From positions 434,001 through 498,000 of the forward strand of contig NZ_FTOT01000001.1 in NCBI RefSeq assembly GCF_900156815.1: a stretch of 64,000 nucleotides of DNA, in the 5' to 3' direction. This document shows, in pieces, positions 41,992 through 50,343 of this stretch. The notes under the pieces were generated by a model. That model was not told the DNA's origin, did no database searches, and saw nothing but the letters and a program-made list of their open reading frames with translations. Origin of the DNA: Gemmobacter megaterium (GTDB taxonomy: Bacteria > Pseudomonadota > Alphaproteobacteria > Rhodobacterales > Rhodobacteraceae). The stretch's first letter is position 1. Each line of letters starts with the position of its first letter. The translations under genes were made by a program, and so were the position numbers.

Positions 41992-43356
41992 TTACCCGGC
42001 GCCGAACATTTCGCCAACGACCGCTGTCAGGTCGGTCATTTCGCGCACCCGTATCGCATCGGCCCCGCCAAGGCGCGACCGTGCAGGCACAACCGCCTGT
42101 GAGAAACCAAGTTTCTGCGCCTCTTTCAACCTGTTTTCCGTCTGGCCGACGGGGCGCAAGGCGCCGGACAGGGAAATCTCGCCGAAAAGCACCATATCGG
42201 TGGGCAATGCCACATCCTCGCGCGCCGACAAGAGCGCGGCCGCGACCGCCAGATCGGCCGCAGGTTCCGACACGCGCAGGCCGCCCGCCACGTTCAGGAA
42301 CACGTCCAGCCCGGTAAAGGGAATGCCGCAGCGTGCCTCCAGCACGGCGAGGATGGTCGAGAGCCGCCCGGAATCGAGGCCCACGACGGTGCGGCGGGGC
42401 GAGCCGGGCGGCGCAGGAGAGACCAGGGCCTGAATCTCGGTCAGCACCGGACGGGTGCCTTCGATCCCGGCGAACACGGCCGATCCGGGCGCCGGTGCAT
42501 CGCGGGCCGACAGGAACAGCGCCGAAGGGTTCGCCACCTCGGACAGGCCCGCGCCCGTCATCTCGAACACGCCGATCTCGTCGGCGGGGCCAAAGCGGTT
42601 CTTGACGCTGCGCAGGATGCGGAACTGATGGCCGCGCTCGCCTTCGAAATACAGCACCGTATCGACCATATGTTCCACCACGCGAGGCCCCGCGATCTGG
42701 CCCTCCTTGGTGACATGGCCCACCAGAATCACCGCGACGCCGCGCCGTTTGGCGAATGTCACCAGTTCATGCGCGGCGGCCCGCACCTGGCTGACCGATC
42801 CTGGCGCACTTTCGACGGTATCGAGCCACATGGTCTGGATGGAATCGATCACGGCGAGGGCGGGGCGTTCGGTGTCCAGCGTGGTCAGGATGTCCCGCAA
42901 GGCAGTTTCCGCGCCCAGTTGCACCGGCGCATCGGTCAGGCCCAGCCGCTGCGCGCGCATCCGCACCTGCGCGCTGGCCTCTTCGCCCGAGATATACAGC
43001 ACCTTGGCGCCTGCGCGGGCAAAGCTGGCCGCCGCCTGCAACAGCAGGGTCGATTTTCCGATGCCGGGGTCGCCCCCCACCAGAATCGCCGAAGCCGGGA
43101 CAAGGCCGCCGCCCAGAACCCGGTCGAATTCGCCCATGCCGCTGGCCAGCCGGGGCAGCGGCGCGTCCTCGCTCGACAGGTCGGACAGCGGGACCGCCTT
43201 GCCACGGGTGGTCAGCGCCTTGGCACCCGGCCCCTTGGACAGCGGCGCCTCTTCGACGATGGTGTTCCAGGCCCCGCAGGCGTCGCAACGCCCGGCCCAT
43301 TTGCGGTAGCTGGCACCGCATCCGGTGCAGGTGAAACTGGCGCTGGTTTTGCTCAT
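41992..43356 (-). CDS. radA: DNA repair protein RadA
   Basis: This 454-residue protein has an N-terminal zinc finger (CTGCGASYRKWAGRCDAC), Walker A GGDPGIGKSTLLLQ, the RadA motif VKNRFGPADEIGVFEM and a C-terminal Lon-like domain. It is a branch-migration helicase-like ATPase of recombination repair. It is the first gene of a radA-cvpA-purF run and is divergent from chrA. Confidence 0.97.
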   Translation of the reverse strand: MSKTSASFTCTGCGASYRKWAGRCDACGAWNTIVEEAPLSKGPGAKALTTRGKAVPLSDLSSEDAPLPRLASGMGEFDRVLGGGLVPASAILVGGDPGIGKSTLLLQAAASFARAGAKVLYISGEEASAQVRMRAQRLGLTDAPVQLGAETALRDILTTLDTERPALAVIDSIQTMWLDTVESAPGSVSQVRAAAHELVTFAKRRGVAVILVGHVTKEGQIAGPRVVEHMVDTVLYFEGERGHQFRILRSVKNRFGPADEIGVFEMTGAGLSEVANPSALFLSARDAPAPGSAVFAGIEGTRPVLTEIQALVSPAPPGSPRRTVVGLDSGRLSTILAVLEARCGIPFTGLDVFLNVAGGLRVSEPAADLAVAAALLSAREDVALPTDMVLFGEISLSGALRPVGQTENRLKEAQKLGFSQAVVPARSRLGGADAIRVREMTDLTAVVGEMFGAG

Positions 43357-43516
43357 GCGCCCGTTGTGCCTTGGGCGCGCGGCAGGGGCAAGCGCGTGTT
43401 CCGCCAGGGCTGGCCAAACGGTCCCCGGTGCTGCGGGAACCTGTCAGGCTGGGCCTGTCATGTTGGTATTGTCCCGCCATGGCACTACAGTCGCGCAACA
43501 GCCGGAAGGACACGCC

Positions 43517-44740
43517 ATGACCCTACCCGATCCGCCACCACCCCCGCCGGACCGCAGGGCGCATCTGGCCGAAGTGGCGGGCGTCTTCCTGAGGCTTGGC
43601 CTGACCTCCTTTGGCGGGCCGATCGCGCATCTGGGCTACTTCCGGCAGGAATTCGTCGTGCGGCGCGGCTGGCTGGATGATCGCGCCTATGCCGATCTGG
43701 TCGCGCTGTGCCAGTTCCTGCCCGGCCCGGCCTCCAGCCAGGTGGGCTTTGCACTGGGGTTGATGCGCGCGGGCTGGCAGGGGGCGCTTGCGGCCTTTGT
43801 TGCCTTTACGCTGCCATCGGCGCTGCTGATGGCAGCGCTGGCGCTGGGGGCCGGATGGGCCGGCGGCGCTGTCGGGGCCGGGGCGATCCATGGGCTCAAG
43901 ATCGTTGCGGTGGCGGTGGTGGCACAGGCGGTGCGCGGCATGGCACGCCAGCTTTGCCCCGATGGCGCGCGCGCAACCATCGCACTGACTGCGCTGGTCT
44001 GGCTGGCGCTGCTGCCCGGCACGCCCGGCATGATCGGTGCGATCGTCACCGGGGCGGTGGCGGGCCTTGCGCTAGGCCGGGGCAAGCCCGGCGAGACGGG
44101 CACGCTGCCCGCCTTCCCCGTGACCCGTGGCCAGGGCGTGGCGGCGCTGATCCTGTTGGGGCTGCTGCTGGCCGGATTGCCGCTGGTTGCGCCCTATGCC
44201 GGATGGCTGGCGCTGAGCGACAGTTTCGCCCGCGCGGGCGCGCTGGTGTTCGGCGGCGGCCATGTGGTGTTGCCGCTGCTGGAGGCGGGCGTGGTCCAGA
44301 CCGGACAGGTGGCGCCCGATGCCTTTCTGGCAGGCTATGCCGCCGCACAGGCGATGCCGGGGCCGCTGTTCACCTTCGCCGCCTATCTTGGCGCCCTTGC
44401 CGATGGCGGGCCCCAGGGGATTGCAGGTGCGGCCCTGGCGACAGTGGCGATTTTCGTGCCGGGATTTCTGCTGCTGATCGCCGCCCTGCCGTTCTGGCTG
44501 AGGTTCCGGTCGATTCCAGCCGCGCAATCGCTGATGCAAGGCGCGAATGCCGCCGTCGTGGGGGTGCTGGCTGCGGCGCTTTACGATCCCATCTTCACCG
44601 GAACGGTCCGCGGGCTTGCCGATCTGGCGGCCGTCGGTGCCTGCCTGCTGGCACTTGATACGGCCCGGTTGCCGCCCTGGAGCGTGGTTCTGGCCGCCGC
44701 GGCACTCGGCGCGATGCTGAGGCTGCTGGTTTCGTTCTGA
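43517..44740 (+). CDS. chrA: Chromate transporter ChrA
   Basis: This 407-residue membrane protein has two CHR domains. The first begins LGLTSFGGPIAHLGYFRQEF and the second contains ALVFGGGHVVLPLLE with AMPGPLFTFAAYLGA. ChrA exports chromate using the proton gradient. GGAAGGA gives a good ribosome-binding site 6 bp before the start. It is divergent from radA across 160 bp. Confidence 0.93.
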   Translation: MTLPDPPPPPPDRRAHLAEVAGVFLRLGLTSFGGPIAHLGYFRQEFVVRRGWLDDRAYADLVALCQFLPGPASSQVGFALGLMRAGWQGALAAFVAFTLPSALLMAALALGAGWAGGAVGAGAIHGLKIVAVAVVAQAVRGMARQLCPDGARATIALTALVWLALLPGTPGMIGAIVTGAVAGLALGRGKPGETGTLPAFPVTRGQGVAALILLGLLLAGLPLVAPYAGWLALSDSFARAGALVFGGGHVVLPLLEAGVVQTGQVAPDAFLAGYAAAQAMPGPLFTFAAYLGALADGGPQGIAGAALATVAIFVPGFLLLIAALPFWLRFRSIPAAQSLMQGANAAVVGVLAAALYDPIFTGTVRGLADLAAVGACLLALDTARLPPWSVVLAAAALGAMLRLLVSF

Positions 44741-44803
44741 GCCGGATATTCCTGGGGCTGCCCCCGGCGCGGGCCACGGGCGCAGCCGCTGGAACAGGAA
44801 CGT

Positions 44804-44826
44804 CCCGCCAGAACGGATCTGGCGGG
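44804..44826. terminator. Bidirectional hairpin between chrA and the iron-binding protein gene
   Basis: CCCGCCAGA (44804-44812) and TCTGGCGGG (44818-44826) form a 9-bp stem with a 5-base loop midway between convergent genes. No strong T tract on either strand. Confidence 0.5.
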
Positions 44827-44851
44827 GCGTGTGCCTGTCGGTCGCGGCAGA

Positions 44852-45859
44852 TCAGTTGTCGTAGCCGACCTCTTCCATGATCCGCAGCGCAGTGGGGCGC
44901 AGCTTGGCCAGTTCGGTCAGGTCCACCGAATCCGGGGTGAACTCGCCCCAGCTTTCGACCAGTTCCGACCGTTTCGCCCCGGCGAGAACCGGATATTCGG
45001 TGTTCTTCTCGGCATAGATCGCCTGCGCCTCGGGCGAGACAAGGAACTCCATCAGCTTGAGCGCCGCATCCTTGTTCGGCGCCGATTTCGTCATGGCGAT
45101 GCCCGAGACGTTCAGATGCGTGCCGCCATTCTCGAAGGTCGGGAAGATGATGCGCACCGACTCTGCCCAGGCTTTCTGTTCAGGATCGGCCAGCATGGCG
45201 CCCATGTAATAGGTGTTGGTCAGCGAGATGTCGCACTCACCGGCCCAGACCGCCTTGACCTGACCACGGTCGTTGCCTTCGGGCTTGCGCGCCAGGTTGG
45301 CCTTGACGCCTGCGGCCCAATCCTTGGCCGCCGCTTCGCCGTGATGCGCGATCACCGCCGCCAGCAGCGCCAGGTTGTAGTCATGCACGCCCGGACGGGT
45401 GCAGATGCGGCCCTTCCACTTGTCCGAGGCCAGATCCTCGTAGGTGGTCACTTCGCCATCCGCGACGCGCTCCTTGTGGGCATAGACCACGCGGGCACGG
45501 CTGGTCAGGGCATACCACAGGCCATCGGGGCTGCGCAGATTGGCGGGAACCGCCTCTTTCATCACCGCGCTGTCAACGGGTTGCAGGACATCGGCCTCGA
45601 CGATCTGGTTCAGGTTGGCAATGTCCACCGTCATCACCAGATCGGCGGGCGACCGGCTGCCTTCGGATTTCAGACGCTCGACCAGGCCCTTGTCGACATA
45701 GGCAAGGTTCACGGCGATTCCGGTCTCCTTGGTGAAGGCCTCCATCACCGGCTCGATCAGGAAGGCCTGACGGGTGGTGTAGACATTGACTTCATCAGCA
45801 AGGGCGGGCGTTGCGGCCAGAATGGCAGCGGTGGCTAGCAGGTTGATACGGATCGACAC
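44852..45859 (-). CDS. Ferric-iron ABC transporter substrate-binding protein (FbpA/FutA type)
   Basis: This 335-residue protein has a signal peptide (INLLATAAILAATPALA) and begins the mature part with DEVNVYTTRQAFLIEPVM, the pattern of periplasmic ferric-ion-binding proteins. TNTYYMGAML holds the paired tyrosines typical of iron ligands. It delivers Fe(III) to an ABC importer not encoded here. The upstream region contains an 11-bp direct repeat. Confidence 0.92.
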   Translation of the reverse strand: MSIRINLLATAAILAATPALADEVNVYTTRQAFLIEPVMEAFTKETGIAVNLAYVDKGLVERLKSEGSRSPADLVMTVDIANLNQIVEADVLQPVDSAVMKEAVPANLRSPDGLWYALTSRARVVYAHKERVADGEVTTYEDLASDKWKGRICTRPGVHDYNLALLAAVIAHHGEAAAKDWAAGVKANLARKPEGNDRGQVKAVWAGECDISLTNTYYMGAMLADPEQKAWAESVRIIFPTFENGGTHLNVSGIAMTKSAPNKDAALKLMEFLVSPEAQAIYAEKNTEYPVLAGAKRSELVESWGEFTPDSVDLTELAKLRPTALRIMEEVGYDN

Positions 45860-45871
45860 GGGCAGTTCCTC

Positions 45872-45918
45872 CAGTCAGGTCACTGCCGCGCATTAACCCG
45901 ACTCAATCAGTCAGGTCA
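45872..45918. repeat. Direct repeat CAGTCAGGTCA upstream of the iron-binding protein gene
   Basis: CAGTCAGGTCA occurs at 45872-45882 and again at 45908-45918, 36 bp apart. On the minus strand, TTGACC and TTAATG with a 17-bp spacer lie between and over them and could be the promoter. Candidate site for an iron-responsive regulator. Confidence 0.4.
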
Positions 45919-45942
45919 ACTAATTTGAGAAAAACACTCGCC

Positions 45943-46764
45943 TTAATCGCGCGCCCGGTCCGCGGCGCGGATTTCGTTCCACAAGGCGTCCATCTCGGCC
46001 AGATCGCTGTCCTGGGGCCGCCGCCCCTGTTCGGCCAGACGCGCCTCGATATAGGCAAACCGCCGGGTAAACTTGGCTGTCGCGGCGCGCAGGGCCGCCT
46101 CGGGGTCGATGTCCAGATGACGCGCCAGATTGGCCATCACGAACAGCAGGTCGCCGTATTCTTCGGTCATCGCCTCGGGGGTCAGGGTATCGCGGGCCTC
46201 GATCAGTTCGCGGGCCTCTTCGGCGATCTTGTCCACCACCTGCGCGACTTCTGGCCAGTCGAACCCCACACGGGCCGCGCGCGCCTGCACCTTGACGGCC
46301 CGCGTCAGCGCAGGCAGCCCAAGTGCCACGCCATCCAGCACACCGGCCGCGCCGCGCTCTTGCGCCTTTTGCGCCTCCCAGTCCTGGGTCTGCTGGGCGG
46401 CGGATTTGTCGCGGGACTGTGCGCCAAACACATGGGGATGACGCGCGACCATCTTGTCGCAGATGGCGCGCACCACATCATCCCAGCCAAAGCGCCCGTC
46501 CTCTTGCGCCATGCGCGCATGATAGACCACCTGCAACAGCAGATCGCCAAGTTCGCCGGGCAGTTCACCCCAGGCGTCTCGGGCGATGGCATCGGCAACC
46601 TCATATGCCTCTTCGATCGTATAGGGCGCGATACTGGCAAAGGTCTGTTCGATGTCCCAGGGACAGCCCGTCACCGGATCGCGCAATGCCGCCATGATCG
46701 CCAGGAGCCGGTCGATTCCCGCAGAGGCGTCAAAGATGATCGGGTCATGGTCGGAAGGGGGCAT
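45943..46764 (-). CDS. mazG: Nucleoside triphosphate pyrophosphohydrolase MazG
   Basis: This 273-residue protein carries two MazG domains. The first has CPWDIEQTFASIAPYTIEEAYE and ELGDLLLQVVYHA, and the second has KIAEEARELIEA and EEYGDLLFVMANL, each with the E-E...E-D metal site. It hydrolyses NTPs to NMP and pyrophosphate and removes damaged nucleotides. It is divergent from the M20 gene. Confidence 0.95.
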   Translation of the reverse strand: MPPSDHDPIIFDASAGIDRLLAIMAALRDPVTGCPWDIEQTFASIAPYTIEEAYEVADAIARDAWGELPGELGDLLLQVVYHARMAQEDGRFGWDDVVRAICDKMVARHPHVFGAQSRDKSAAQQTQDWEAQKAQERGAAGVLDGVALGLPALTRAVKVQARAARVGFDWPEVAQVVDKIAEEARELIEARDTLTPEAMTEEYGDLLFVMANLARHLDIDPEAALRAATAKFTRRFAYIEARLAEQGRRPQDSDLAEMDALWNEIRAADRARD

Positions 46765-46824
46765 TGCGGCTTTCCCTGTTTTGGGCTTCTGTCGGGGAAT
46801 ATCCGGGAACAGTTACAGGAGTCC

Positions 46825-47997
46825 ATGATGCCCGTTCTCAACCGCATCGCAGGCTATGCCGAGGAGATGAAGGGCTGGCGGCGCCATCTGCACGCGCACC
46901 CGGAGCTGAGCTTCGATTGCCACCAGACGGCCGCGTATATCATCGAACGCCTGCACGAGATCGGCGTTGACGAGATCCATGCAGGCATCGCCACCACGGG
47001 AATCGTGGCGATCATCAACGGGCAGGGGCCGGGGGCCACCATCGGGCTGCGCGCCGACATGGACGCCCTGCCGATCGAGGAAACCACCGGCGTTGTCCAT
47101 CAAAGCACCATCAAGGGCCGCGCACATTCCTGCGGGCATGACGGCCATGTCACCATGCTGCTTGGGGCCGCGAAATATCTGGCGGAAACGCGCCGTTTCG
47201 CAGGCCGGGTCGCGCTGATCTTTCAGCCTGCCGAGGAAGACGGCGGCGGCGGCGAGGTGATGGTCAAGGAAGGCGTGATGGACCGTTTCGGCATCACGCA
47301 GGTCTATGGCATCCACAATGCGCCCAATGTGCCCTTTGGCAAGTTCGTGACCACGCCGGGGCCTTTGATGGCAGCGGTCGATACCGCCTGGGTCCGCTTG
47401 CGCGGGCGTGGCGGACATGGGGCCACCCCGCACGAGACGGTCGATCCGATCATCGCCGCCGTTGGAATGATCGGCGCGCTGCAATCCATCGTGTCCCGCA
47501 ACACCTCGGCCATCGAAAGCCTTGTGGTGTCGGTCACGCAGATCCATTCGGGCACCGCATCGAACATCATCCCCGAAGAGGCATGGTTCTGCGCCACGAT
47601 CCGCAGCTTTGCCCCCCATGTGCGCGATCTGGCCGAACGACGCTTCCGCGAGATCGTGAGCGGTCATGCCGCCGCCTATGGGGTCGAGGCCGAAGTGGTC
47701 TATGATCGCGGCTATCCCCCGACGGTGAACCATCCCGACGAGACGGAGTTCGCCGCCGCAGTGGCGCGCGAGGTGTCGGGCGACGATCTGGTCGATGCCC
47801 GCGCCGACCGCGAGATGGGGGCAGAGGATTTCAGCTACATGCTGGAATCGCGTCCGGGCGCATATCTGTTCCTGGGCACGGGTCCGGGCGCAGGGCTGCA
47901 CCACGCAGCCTTCGACTTCAACGATGATGTGGCGCCGGTGGGTGCGACGTTCTTTGCCCGTTTGGTGGAACGCGCGCAGCCGCTTGCCGCAGGCTAG
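46825..47997 (+). CDS. M20-family amidohydrolase (hippurate/N-acyl amino acid hydrolase type)
   Basis: This 390-residue metallopeptidase has WRRHLHAHPELSF, GLRADMDALPI, the metal-binding CGHDGHVTMLLGAAKYL, FQPAEEDGGGGEVMVKEG and a dimerisation domain with GRGGHGATPHETVDP. It cleaves N-acyl amino acids to the amino acid and an acid. AGGAG lies 3 bp before the ATG at 46825 and 6 bp before a second ATG at 46828; the latter may be used. Confidence 0.94.
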   Translation: MMPVLNRIAGYAEEMKGWRRHLHAHPELSFDCHQTAAYIIERLHEIGVDEIHAGIATTGIVAIINGQGPGATIGLRADMDALPIEETTGVVHQSTIKGRAHSCGHDGHVTMLLGAAKYLAETRRFAGRVALIFQPAEEDGGGGEVMVKEGVMDRFGITQVYGIHNAPNVPFGKFVTTPGPLMAAVDTAWVRLRGRGGHGATPHETVDPIIAAVGMIGALQSIVSRNTSAIESLVVSVTQIHSGTASNIIPEEAWFCATIRSFAPHVRDLAERRFREIVSGHAAAYGVEAEVVYDRGYPPTVNHPDETEFAAAVAREVSGDDLVDARADREMGAEDFSYMLESRPGAYLFLGTGPGAGLHHAAFDFNDDVAPVGATFFARLVERAQPLAAG

Positions 47998-48048
47998 GAA
48001 CGGGCCGGCTGCATGTGTTTCAGCCAGGTCGGCAAAGTTCTGCGCAGC

Positions 48049-48092
48049 GGGCCGGGCGGTTTTGGCGACTTGTTGCCGGAACCGCCCGGCCC
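48049..48092 (+). terminator. Long hairpin after the M20 gene
   Basis: GGGCCGGGCGGTT (48049-48061) and AACCGCCCGGCCC (48080-48092) form a perfect 13-bp stem around an 18-base loop. It lies in the 203-bp gap before the PRC-barrel gene. Terminator-like, without a U tract. Confidence 0.45.
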
Positions 48093-48200
48093 CCGGATCC
48101 GGGCGCATAGGGGAGGGATCCGGCGGGCAGGCGGGGCGTTGTCCTGTCATGCATGAGCACAATCGCGTTCGTGTGCCGCAAGACCCAAAGGAGACTACCC

Positions 48201-48677
48201 ATGAAACGTCAAGCTTCCGTTCTGATCGCTTCGGCCCTGCTGCTGTCGGCGCCTGCCTTTGCGCAAACCACCGAGACCCTGCCCACGACTCCGCCCGCCG
48301 TTGACGCACCCGCGACCCCGACCCCTGTGGTGCCCGATGCCACGCTGGGCGCCGGAACGGTGATCGCCCCCGAGGGCTATACCGCCGTGCCGGATTTCTC
48401 GACCGTGACGGCAGAGCAGGTGCAGGGCATTGCCCTGAACGGCCCTGCGGGTGAAAGCATTGGCCAGGTGGCCGATGTGGAACTGGGCGCCGATGGCGCG
48501 GCCAGCGGCCTGATTGCCGATGTCGGCGGTTTTCTGGGCTTTGGCGAACACCGGGTGAAGCTGGGCTTCGATCAGGTGCGTGTGTTCTCGAATGCCGATG
48601 GCGACATGGTCGCCGTCTCGGATCTGACCAAGGACCAGCTCAAGGCGATGCCGGAATACGTTTCGCCCGAAACCTGA
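48201..48677 (+). CDS. Exported PRC-barrel domain protein
   Basis: This 158-residue protein has a signal peptide (MKRQASVLIASALLLSAPAFA), a Pro/Thr-rich linker and a PRC-barrel-like region (GPAGESIGQVADVELGADG, about 93-111). AAAGGAG precedes the start at 48201. Similar small envelope proteins are common in alphaproteobacteria; the function is unknown. Confidence 0.88.
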   Translation: MKRQASVLIASALLLSAPAFAQTTETLPTTPPAVDAPATPTPVVPDATLGAGTVIAPEGYTAVPDFSTVTAEQVQGIALNGPAGESIGQVADVELGADGAASGLIADVGGFLGFGEHRVKLGFDQVRVFSNADGDMVAVSDLTKDQLKAMPEYVSPET

Positions 48678-48697
48678 TTCCAGACCTTGATTGGCAT

Positions 48698-48721
48698 GGG
48701 CCCGGCCGCACGGCCGGGCCC
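48698..48721. terminator. Bidirectional hairpin between the PRC-barrel and M24 genes
   Basis: GGGCCCGGCCG (48698-48708) and CGGCCGGGCCC (48711-48721) form an 11-bp stem in a convergent gap. The following TGTGTCGTT is weakly T-rich. Confidence 0.55.
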
Positions 48722-48741
48722 TGTGTCGTTCTGGCCGCGTG

Positions 48742-49818
48742 TCAGGCGATGTGTAGGTCGCGCGACAGGCCCGACAGGATGCGGACGCCGGTGGCGGTGA
48801 CGACCGCCACCTCCTCCAGCCGGATTCCGAAACGGCCCGGCAGGTAGATGCCGGGTTCCACGGTAAAGACCATACCTTCCTCCAGCAGCAGATCGTTCGT
48901 GCCGGTCATGTAGGGCGGTTCGTGCACCTCGGATCCAAGGCCATGGCCGGTGCGGTGGGTAAAGTAATCGCCATAGCCCGCCGCCACGATCACCCCGCGC
49001 GCGGCCTCATCCACCACGCGCGCGGGAACACCCGGACGGATGGCGGCCAGGGCTGCCGCGACGGCGGCATCCACCACGGCGTGCACCTCGGCATAGCCCT
49101 CGGGCGGTTCGCCCAGACAGGCCATGCGCGTGATGTCCGAATTGTAGCCCGCCTTGGCGCCGCCGATGTCGCAGACAATGGGCTGGCCGGGGCGTACCAC
49201 GGTGCTGCCGGTGTGATGGTGCGGAAACGACGAGTTCACACCCGCGCCCACGATGGCAAAGGTCGGTGTCGCGCCTGCCTCGGTAAAGGCGGCGCGGGCA
49301 ACGGCCGCCAGATCCGCCTCGGTGAGGCCATCGCGCAAAGCCGCGCGCAGCGCAGCCTGTGCTGCATCGGCGATGCGGGCGTTTTCCTCCAGCGCGGCCA
49401 GTTCTGCGGCATCCTTGATCATCCGCAACGCGCCCACCGTCTCGGCGGCAAAGCTGCGCGCACAGTTCGGCAGGTTGTCCAGCAGCAGCAGCGCATGGTC
49501 GGCCCGCATGGATTCGTCGAGCGAGAGTTTCGCAGGCGCCGGGGCAACGGCATCCAGCGCGGCCTGCACCGCCGCCATGGGTCCGGTGGCATCGGCCCAG
49601 TCCCAGAACGGCAGGTCGGTGTGCTGCCGCGCATCCCCGGCATTCAGCACCGGCATGACGAATCCTGCCTTTTCCGGCCCGACCAGCAGCAGGCAGGCCC
49701 GTTCGTCGGGGTGCGGCGCAAAGCCGAGCAGCCAGTGCATGTGCGCGCCCGGCGCCAGGGCGACCAGCGTCGTTCCGGTGGCGGCCATCCGCGCGCGCAG
49801 GCGATCCAGCCGGGTCAT
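48742..49818 (-). CDS. M24-family metallopeptidase (Xaa-Pro peptidase type)
   Basis: This 358-residue protein has a creatinase-like N-terminal domain and a pita-bread catalytic domain. Metal ligands are in CDIGGAKAGYNSDITR, HRTGHGLGSEVHEPP and FTVEPGIYLPGRFG. It removes N-terminal residues before proline or cleaves dipeptides in the cytosol. It overlaps the GAF gene by 4 bp, close to a peptide importer, so it probably processes imported peptides. Confidence 0.92.
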   Translation of the reverse strand: MTRLDRLRARMAATGTTLVALAPGAHMHWLLGFAPHPDERACLLLVGPEKAGFVMPVLNAGDARQHTDLPFWDWADATGPMAAVQAALDAVAPAPAKLSLDESMRADHALLLLDNLPNCARSFAAETVGALRMIKDAAELAALEENARIADAAQAALRAALRDGLTEADLAAVARAAFTEAGATPTFAIVGAGVNSSFPHHHTGSTVVRPGQPIVCDIGGAKAGYNSDITRMACLGEPPEGYAEVHAVVDAAVAAALAAIRPGVPARVVDEAARGVIVAAGYGDYFTHRTGHGLGSEVHEPPYMTGTNDLLLEEGMVFTVEPGIYLPGRFGIRLEEVAVVTATGVRILSGLSRDLHIA

Positions 49819-50285
49819 GCGGCAGTCCCCATGGGGACATTCGCCATGGCCGCCAGCAGGGCAGGGCGATGGGCCTCGACCAAGGCAACGAAATCGGCGG
49901 CCACCTGCGGCGTGAAGTGGTTTTCCTTGTCGAGGATGTTCACCGTCCCCACGACCTGGCCGTCCTGCATCACCGGGATGTTCATGGCCGAGGCACAGCC
50001 GATCGCGGTGATCGTCTCGTGGTCGGCAAAATAGCGGGCGAATTCCGGCGTGGTATTGGCGATGAAGGGCTGGCCGCGACCGATCACCTGATCGGACCAT
50101 TCGCTGCCATTGCCGCCCATCTGCTTGGTGGCCGTCGTGGGATATTCCACCGGGTGCGAGGTATAGCCGCGCCGCACAAGGCCGGCCGCGCGGTCCATCA
50201 CCGTCACGGTGAACAATTTGGCGCCATGGGCAGCATCGGCTGCCTTGTGCAGGGCCGCGAAAACGGCATCGGGGGTATCGGTCAT
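49815..50285 (-). CDS. GAF-domain protein
   Basis: This 156-residue single-domain protein has GAF features (AAGLVRRGYTSHP, CASAMNIPVMQDGQVVGTVNI). GAF domains bind small ligands or sense redox state. It is coupled to the M24 peptidase gene by ATGA and separated from the peptide-binding protein by a strong hairpin. The start at 50285 is the first conserved methionine. Confidence 0.82.
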   Translation of the reverse strand: MTDTPDAVFAALHKAADAAHGAKLFTVTVMDRAAGLVRRGYTSHPVEYPTTATKQMGGNGSEWSDQVIGRGQPFIANTTPEFARYFADHETITAIGCASAMNIPVMQDGQVVGTVNILDKENHFTPQVAADFVALVEAHRPALLAAMANVPMGTAA

Positions 50286-50300
50286 TTTGGGAACGTCCGT

Positions 50301-50337
50301 GAAAGAGAAAGGCCGGGCGCAAGCGATGCGCCCGGCC
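50301..50337 (-). terminator. Intrinsic terminator or attenuator after the peptide-binding protein gene
   Basis: On the minus strand GGCCGGGCGCA and TGCGCCCGGCC form an 11-bp stem with a 5-base loop (50311-50337), followed by TTTCTCTTTC. It lies between the binding-protein gene and the GAF-peptidase pair and should lower expression of the latter. Confidence 0.65.
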
Positions 50338-50343
50338 CAGGGG

